Origin: Botryosphaeria dothidea | Taxonomy: Eukaryota > Ascomycota > Dothideomycetes > Botryosphaeriales > Botryosphaeriaceae | Length of the DNA: 64,000 nt | NCBI GenBank assembly: GCA_011503125.2 | Contig: WWBZ02000008.1 | Location: 372,001-436,000 of the forward strand | Direction: 5' to 3' | Shown here: positions 58,613-64,000 of the stretch, in pieces | How the letters are laid out: each line of letters starts with the position of its first letter | Numbering within the stretch: the first letter of the stretch is position 1 | The notes under the pieces: generated by a model | Told to the model about the DNA's origin: nothing | The model's input: only the letters and a program-made list of their open reading frames with translations | Database searches by the model: none | Program-made: the position numbers and the translations under genes

Positions 58613-61600
58613 GTATTAGGCTTCTTAAGCGCTACTACCCTAGGTAACTAGATAAATACTTAATAGTAACTAGAGGCCCTAGCTTTATTAAGAATAACTC
58701 GGTTAAGTACTAGGATATAGGCCTAGCGCTAAGCGACTAGATATATTTACCCTTCGCCCTCTCTTTCTAAACTCTCTTTTCTTTCTCCTTATATATAGAT
58801 TTTTAGTTAAAAGTAATACTATTATTTCGGCTTTACTACCTTATATAATCTATATACTACTAATAAGAAACCTAAACTCGATAACTCGATACCCGTACTA
58901 TTAACTAGAATCTAAACTCGATAACCTATAACTAGAACCCGATAATACTAATAACCTATAACTAGAACTTAATAATATCGATACTCTACGATAAGTAACC
59001 TAGAAATATTAAAACCTATACTATTAGAGAAATAATAGTATAATTATAGGAAATCTATCTTCTTTAATAAGATATAAAGATCCTCGTTAGCCCCGTACTA
59101 ATCTCTTTAGAGTTTTTACCCGTAATACGAGTTAAACTACTCTAAAAAACTAGAATAATTAGCGAAGATTATAGCGTAATAAAGCCTATTCTCCGTAAGC
59201 TATAGTCGTAGCCGTACTAGTAGTATCGCTAGTACTACCTCTATTTATCTAAGCGATAATAAAGAAGAATTATTTAGTAATATATTTAGGGGACCTAGCT
59301 AGAACCTTAACGAGTTTATAAGTAGTACTATCCTATTTTAGGGCTTTTCTAATACCTTAGACTAATAAAGTTAAGCTACCGGTTCTATCTTACGTCGTAC
59401 TACCTTACGTAGAAATCTAAAACCCGAAGAACTTATATATTTATTAGCTACGGATCTTAACCTTATTATTAACCCCGGAATACTAAGTAACTACGGACTC
59501 GACTCTATTCGCTAGCCTAACGAATATACCTTCTATAACTAGTATACTATAGTAATAGTAAACTAGCGTACTAAGTTCTACTACGTTCTCTAAGTTACTT
59601 AAATAGCTACTAGTAAAGAGTATATAGCCTACGTCTCTCTTTAGAATAAGTATAAGAAACTTAAATAGATCTATAAGAAGATAATCGCTAGATCTAATAA
59701 AGTTATTAAGAAAAGCAACGATAAGATTAGCCGGCTTATCTAAGAAAATAACCTTCTAACTAAGAATATCGCTAACTATTACGAAGATACTCTTCCTAGT
59801 ACTAATATTCGTAGCCTTAACTAGGAACGTTAACTAAGAAAGAGAACTATTATCTTATAGCGAACCCTTCCTTATTAGGGCTTACGTAAGATACTTATAG
59901 AAGATATTAATAAGCTTATCTCTACTAATATCTATATTTTTATTAACTTTAAGAATAATATAATCTTTAAGCTTAAAGTCGAAGAGAACTTCTTTAAAGG
60001 AAATTAGAAGCTAATAATTCGCTATATTTACTCTCGCCTTACTAATTTAATTACTACTATAATACGCCCGTATATTAGTAGCTACTAGATAGCCCTAGAT
60101 TTCTTAGAAAAGCTAGAAAAGATATATAGAATAGATATCGTAAAGAAAAAAGCTACTAATAACCTTATCCTTACTAGATAAAGCGAGAAAGAGACGGTAG
60201 ACTCCTACTACGCCCGCCTATATATACTCTAGTCTCTTACTAATCTAACTAAAGAAGAGAAGATTAATAAGATATAGAATAGTATTTCTATTAGCTTAGC
60301 CCTCTTAGTAGCTACTCTTATCTTTATCTCTCTCGAATAGCTACTTAAAACTCTCCGTAAGGCCGAATATCGTTATTAAGAGATTAAGTCTATAAATATC
60401 CGTTCTAATAAAAGGATAAATAATAGTAATAACCCTAAAAGGGATCGTACTAAGCCTACCTATAACTAGAAACCTACTTAAAATAACCTTAGCCGCTAGA
60501 GTAGAACTAGAAGCGGTAATATAAACTAAGATAGCTAATAGGGCCGTATACCTACTACTACTAAACTAAGAGACTAGGTTAGACTATAGTATAAGCCTAA
60601 GCTAAAACCCTTAAAGCTATTAGACGAGAAACGCCTCGTAATAACGAGGTAGAGACGCTGCCGTAGCTATAGAGGCTTAGGCTACTTTATATCTAATATC
60701 TACTATCCTAATAATAACCGTACTAAATTCGCGTATATCTAGAGTATTAAGGAACTTAACTCTAATAGCGAGTCGGAAAACTCTTAGTCCTAGAAGTAAG
60801 TCGCTCTCTAGAACTATAAGAGTAGAAGAAGCTAGACGAGTAGCTAGCTAGTCGTAGTTAGAAAGAGATAAAGGTATTAAACTTCGTAGTAGATAATCGC
60901 GCGTATAAAATTAAGGAAACTTATCTTATTATATATACTATAGTAGCTAGTAGTAATATACGTTCTCTTATCGATAATAGAAGCTAAGCTAAGCTTATTA
61001 ATACCTCCTTTATTCGCGCGTATAAGATAATAAAGATCCCTCTTATTAAACGGATTACTATAACTTTAGAAGACGGAATATTCTTCTAATATATTACCTA
61101 TACCTTCTTAGTCGATATTAATATTAGTTCTTATAAGAAATAACTTTTCTACTATATTACTAATCTAGAAGACTATCTACTAATCCTTAGAGACGGATAG
61201 TTACGTACTTATAACCCGTATATCGACTAGAATAAGCGGTTAGTTAAGTTTTATAAGCCTTAGTACTTTAAGGCTAGCTATCTTACTATAAAATCTTATA
61301 CTAAATACGCTATTAGGTGCCGACCTAAATAGAAGATAGAGAAATCCTAACTAGATATTTAACTATATTCTATATCTATACTCTTCTACTTAGTATTACT
61401 TCCTAGATATAAAAAATACTACTACACGCCTACGGAACCTACTATAAATACTAGCGTAGCTATAACTAGAGAAGACGACTTTTAGAAGTTTATAAATAGA
61501 AAGAAAATATATAGACGAGAAGAACGCCTTGCCCGGCTATCGAAGAAATACTACTAGATTAAAGAACTCTAGGATAAGATAAAAGCGGATATACTCCCTC

Positions 61601-64000
61601 CTTACTAGAAAGAAGACTATAAAATTAAGCTTAAACCTAACTATAAACCTCCTTATATAAAAAGCTACTATCTAATATCTTAATAAGAAAACGAAGCGGT
61701 TAAGAAATATATTAACGAATATCTCGGAAAAGGGTTTATTCGCCCTAGCTCTTCGGACTATACCGTATCTCTACTTATTATTAGAAAGCTAGGAGGAGAA
61801 CTTAGAATCTATATTAACTATAGAGCCCTAAACGCTATTACTAAGAAGAACCGATACCTAATCCTATATATTAATAAAACCCTTACCTAGCTTAGTAAGG
61901 CTAAGATCTTTATAAAACTTAACGTTATCTATACCTTTAACCGGATCCGAATTAAGAAAGGCTATAAGTACCTTACCGCTTTTAATACTCGCTTTAGTTA
62001 GTACGAATACCTAGTTATATTCTTTAGGCTCTATAATACGCTAGGCACCTTTTAGAGCTATATTAATAATTCTATACTCGAATACCTAGATAAGTTTTAT
62101 ATAGCGTACCTAGATAATATTCTTATCTATAGTAAAAAGGAGGATAAATACGCTAAAAATATTAATAAAGTCCTCTAACGACTAAAGGACCGTAGTCTCT
62201 AACTCGACCTTAATAAATGCGAATTTAATATTAGATTAGTTAAGTACCTCGGCCTTATTATTAGTATAAACGGAATTAAAATAGATCTAGAAAAAGTCTC
62301 TACTATTATTAACTAGGAGGCACCGACGTTAGTTAAGGGTATATAAGCTTTCCTTAGCTTTATAAACTTCTACCGCCGCTTTATTAAGAACTTCTCCTAT
62401 ATAGCACGCCTTCTTACTAAGATAATAAAAGGAGAATAATTTATAACTAGGAATAGAAAACGTAAGATAAAATACTAGGAGTTTATATAGGATAATAAGA
62501 AATAAGCCGCCTTTAACTAACTATAAGCTATATTTACCTCCGCACCTATTCTTATATATTTTAATCCTAAAAAGAAAATATAGATTAAAACGAATACCTT
62601 AGACTTTATTAGTATAGATATCCTATCGTAGATATACGACGGAGTACTTAAACTAGTTATATACTTTTCTAAGAAAATATCCTTAACTAAGTATAACTAT
62701 ATAATCTACGATAAAGAGCTACTTACTATTATTCGCTTCTTTAAGACTTAGGAACTAGAACTTATAAGTACTTCTATAGATAAGCCTATTAAGGTGCTTA
62801 CGGATTATAAGAACCTAGAGTATTTTATAATAACTAAGTAGCTAACTAGCCGCTAAGCCCGCTAGGCTAAATTTCTATCCGCCTTTAACTTTATTATCTT
62901 CTACCGGCTAGGCAAATAAGAAGAGAAGCTAGACTCGCTTATAAGGAGAACGTAGGACTTACCGTAAGGAATTAACGACCTAAGAAAGTAACACCGGTTC
63001 TAATAACTACTTTAGAACTTAAACTTAGAACCTAATATAAAGATCGCTATTAATTCTATTCTCTTTACTACTAATAACCTAGAGGAGAAAGAGTTAGACT
63101 CTTAAGAGCCGGAAGATAACTAGACCTAGGAAATCTAGGAAGCCTAGGAAACCTAGGAAGCTAGATAAAAAGACCTCGATATACTTATTAGCGAAGCCTA
63201 CGAGAAGAATAGAGTAATCTAAGACCTTCGTAGAAGTATTAATACTAGAGATAGACGTATACTAAGCTACTTAATTAGGAAGGGCTATAAGAAAAATATT
63301 TAGAACTTCTTAGTAAAAGATAGTTAGATATAGCTAAAAGACGCGCTTATTATCCTAGACTACTAACTACTACGCCTACGCCTCCTATAAAATTATTACG
63401 AAAAACTACTTATAGAATACCTAGGATCTAAAGCTATATATAGAGAGCTTATAGAAAACTACTAATAGACTAAATAAAGAAAAGACGTTACTCGTTTCTA
63501 TAAAAACTATTACTACTACCGCCGCTATAAGCTATACTTAGAGTAAAAGTAAGAACTACTTAAACCGCTATCTATTCCCTAATAGAAGTAGCTCTACGTA
63601 ACCCTAGACTTTATAGAAAAACTACCGCTATATACTAGGAAGAATTAAAGATACTAATACTATCTAGTTATTATAGACCGTTTAACTAAAGAAAAGATCT
63701 ACGAGCTAATAATAATACTAGATACTAAAGAAACCGTAGAGGCTCTAAACCGCCGCCTCTTTTATATACGAGGTTTTCTAATAGATATTATCTCCGACCG
63801 AGGTAGCGCTATAGACTCCTATATCTATAGAAGAATTATAGAACGATATAACGTAAAGGTTAAAATATTAACTACCTTTTACCTCTAGACTAACGGCTAG
63901 AGCGAGAGCTCTATTAAAGGTCTTAAAAAGTACCTCCGGATATATATTAACCACGCGTAAGATAACTAGGTCGACTTTCTATCTAAAGCTAAATTTATAG
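58613..64000 (+). mobile_element. Ty3/gypsy LTR retrotransposon, RIP-mutated, runs off the window
   Basis: Starts at about 58,613 with a probable LTR beginning TATTAGG (TG to TA by RIP); the LTR end is not certain. A gag-like region spans about 59.1-60.8 kb, with a knuckle-like RRCRSYRGLGYF near 60,650. A protease-like stretch is near 60,970 and a reverse transcriptase spans 61.7-62.3 kb (YLDNILIYS at 62,107-62,133). RNase H has LTDYKNLEYF near 62,797-62,826. Integrase has TLDFIEKLP near 63,604, VIIDRLTKE near 63,667 and DRG near 63,798. The domain order protease-RT-RNase H-integrase identifies the Ty3/gypsy group. Frames are closed by many TAG codons that stand where Gln is expected. Confidence 0.9.

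Overview
This window is from a filamentous ascomycete. The genes carry 45-76 bp GT-AG introns, and the families present are typical of such fungi: a self-sufficient CYP505-type P450, an NLR-like hydrolase/NACHT/ankyrin protein, an MCT-type transporter and a GFA-fold protein. A 28-kb AT-rich block of transposons shows the signature of repeat-induced point mutation (RIP): CpA/TpG are almost eliminated, TpA is in excess and CpG is kept. All calls are from reading the sequence; no database search was made.

Gene-bearing half (1-35.8 kb). In order: a P450/P450-reductase fusion (262-3649, +); a large NLR-like gene, convergent with it (3781-9349, -); a DUF6601-like membrane protein (10017-11060, -); a long gene-poor stretch with a decayed coding fragment (11.1-16.6 kb); an MCT-like transporter (16646-18139, +); a small GFA-domain protein (18343-18800, -); a glutamate 5-kinase without its PUA domain (19570-20717, +); a nine-exon P450 (22168-24377, -); a small secreted protein (25520-26293, +); a JmjC protein (26818-29843, -); a 35-bp-arm inverted repeat (30033-30119); a sparse region; and a frameshifted unknown gene (34038-34970, -). 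Nothing shows these genes acting as one pathway. They look like an accessory neighbourhood of detoxification, sensing and transport genes.

Transposon half (about 35.85-64 kb). It is built of Tad1-type LINEs (about 5.15 kb, ORF1 zinc knuckles, endonuclease, reverse transcriptase, (ATCT)n tail), stacked inside one another. LINE B (38048-41313, 45711-46380, 58328-58612) was split twice. The first split is a chimeric insertion (41314-45710) made of a LINE 3' end joined to 1.49 kb of unrelated sequence. The second is two full-length LINEs, D and E, at the same target site. Two tRNA-headed SINEs (one per strand) sit in the chimera, and their 3' ends match the LINE 3' end, so the LINE probably mobilised them. 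A second LINE family with a (TTAA)n tail split copy E. A Ty3/gypsy LTR element (58613 to the window end) truncates LINE B.

The most interesting signals are the SINE/LINE partnership, the chimeric LINE (compare the Magnaporthe MINE elements), the common TATAG target microhomology, and the degenerate Walker B site of the NLR-like protein.
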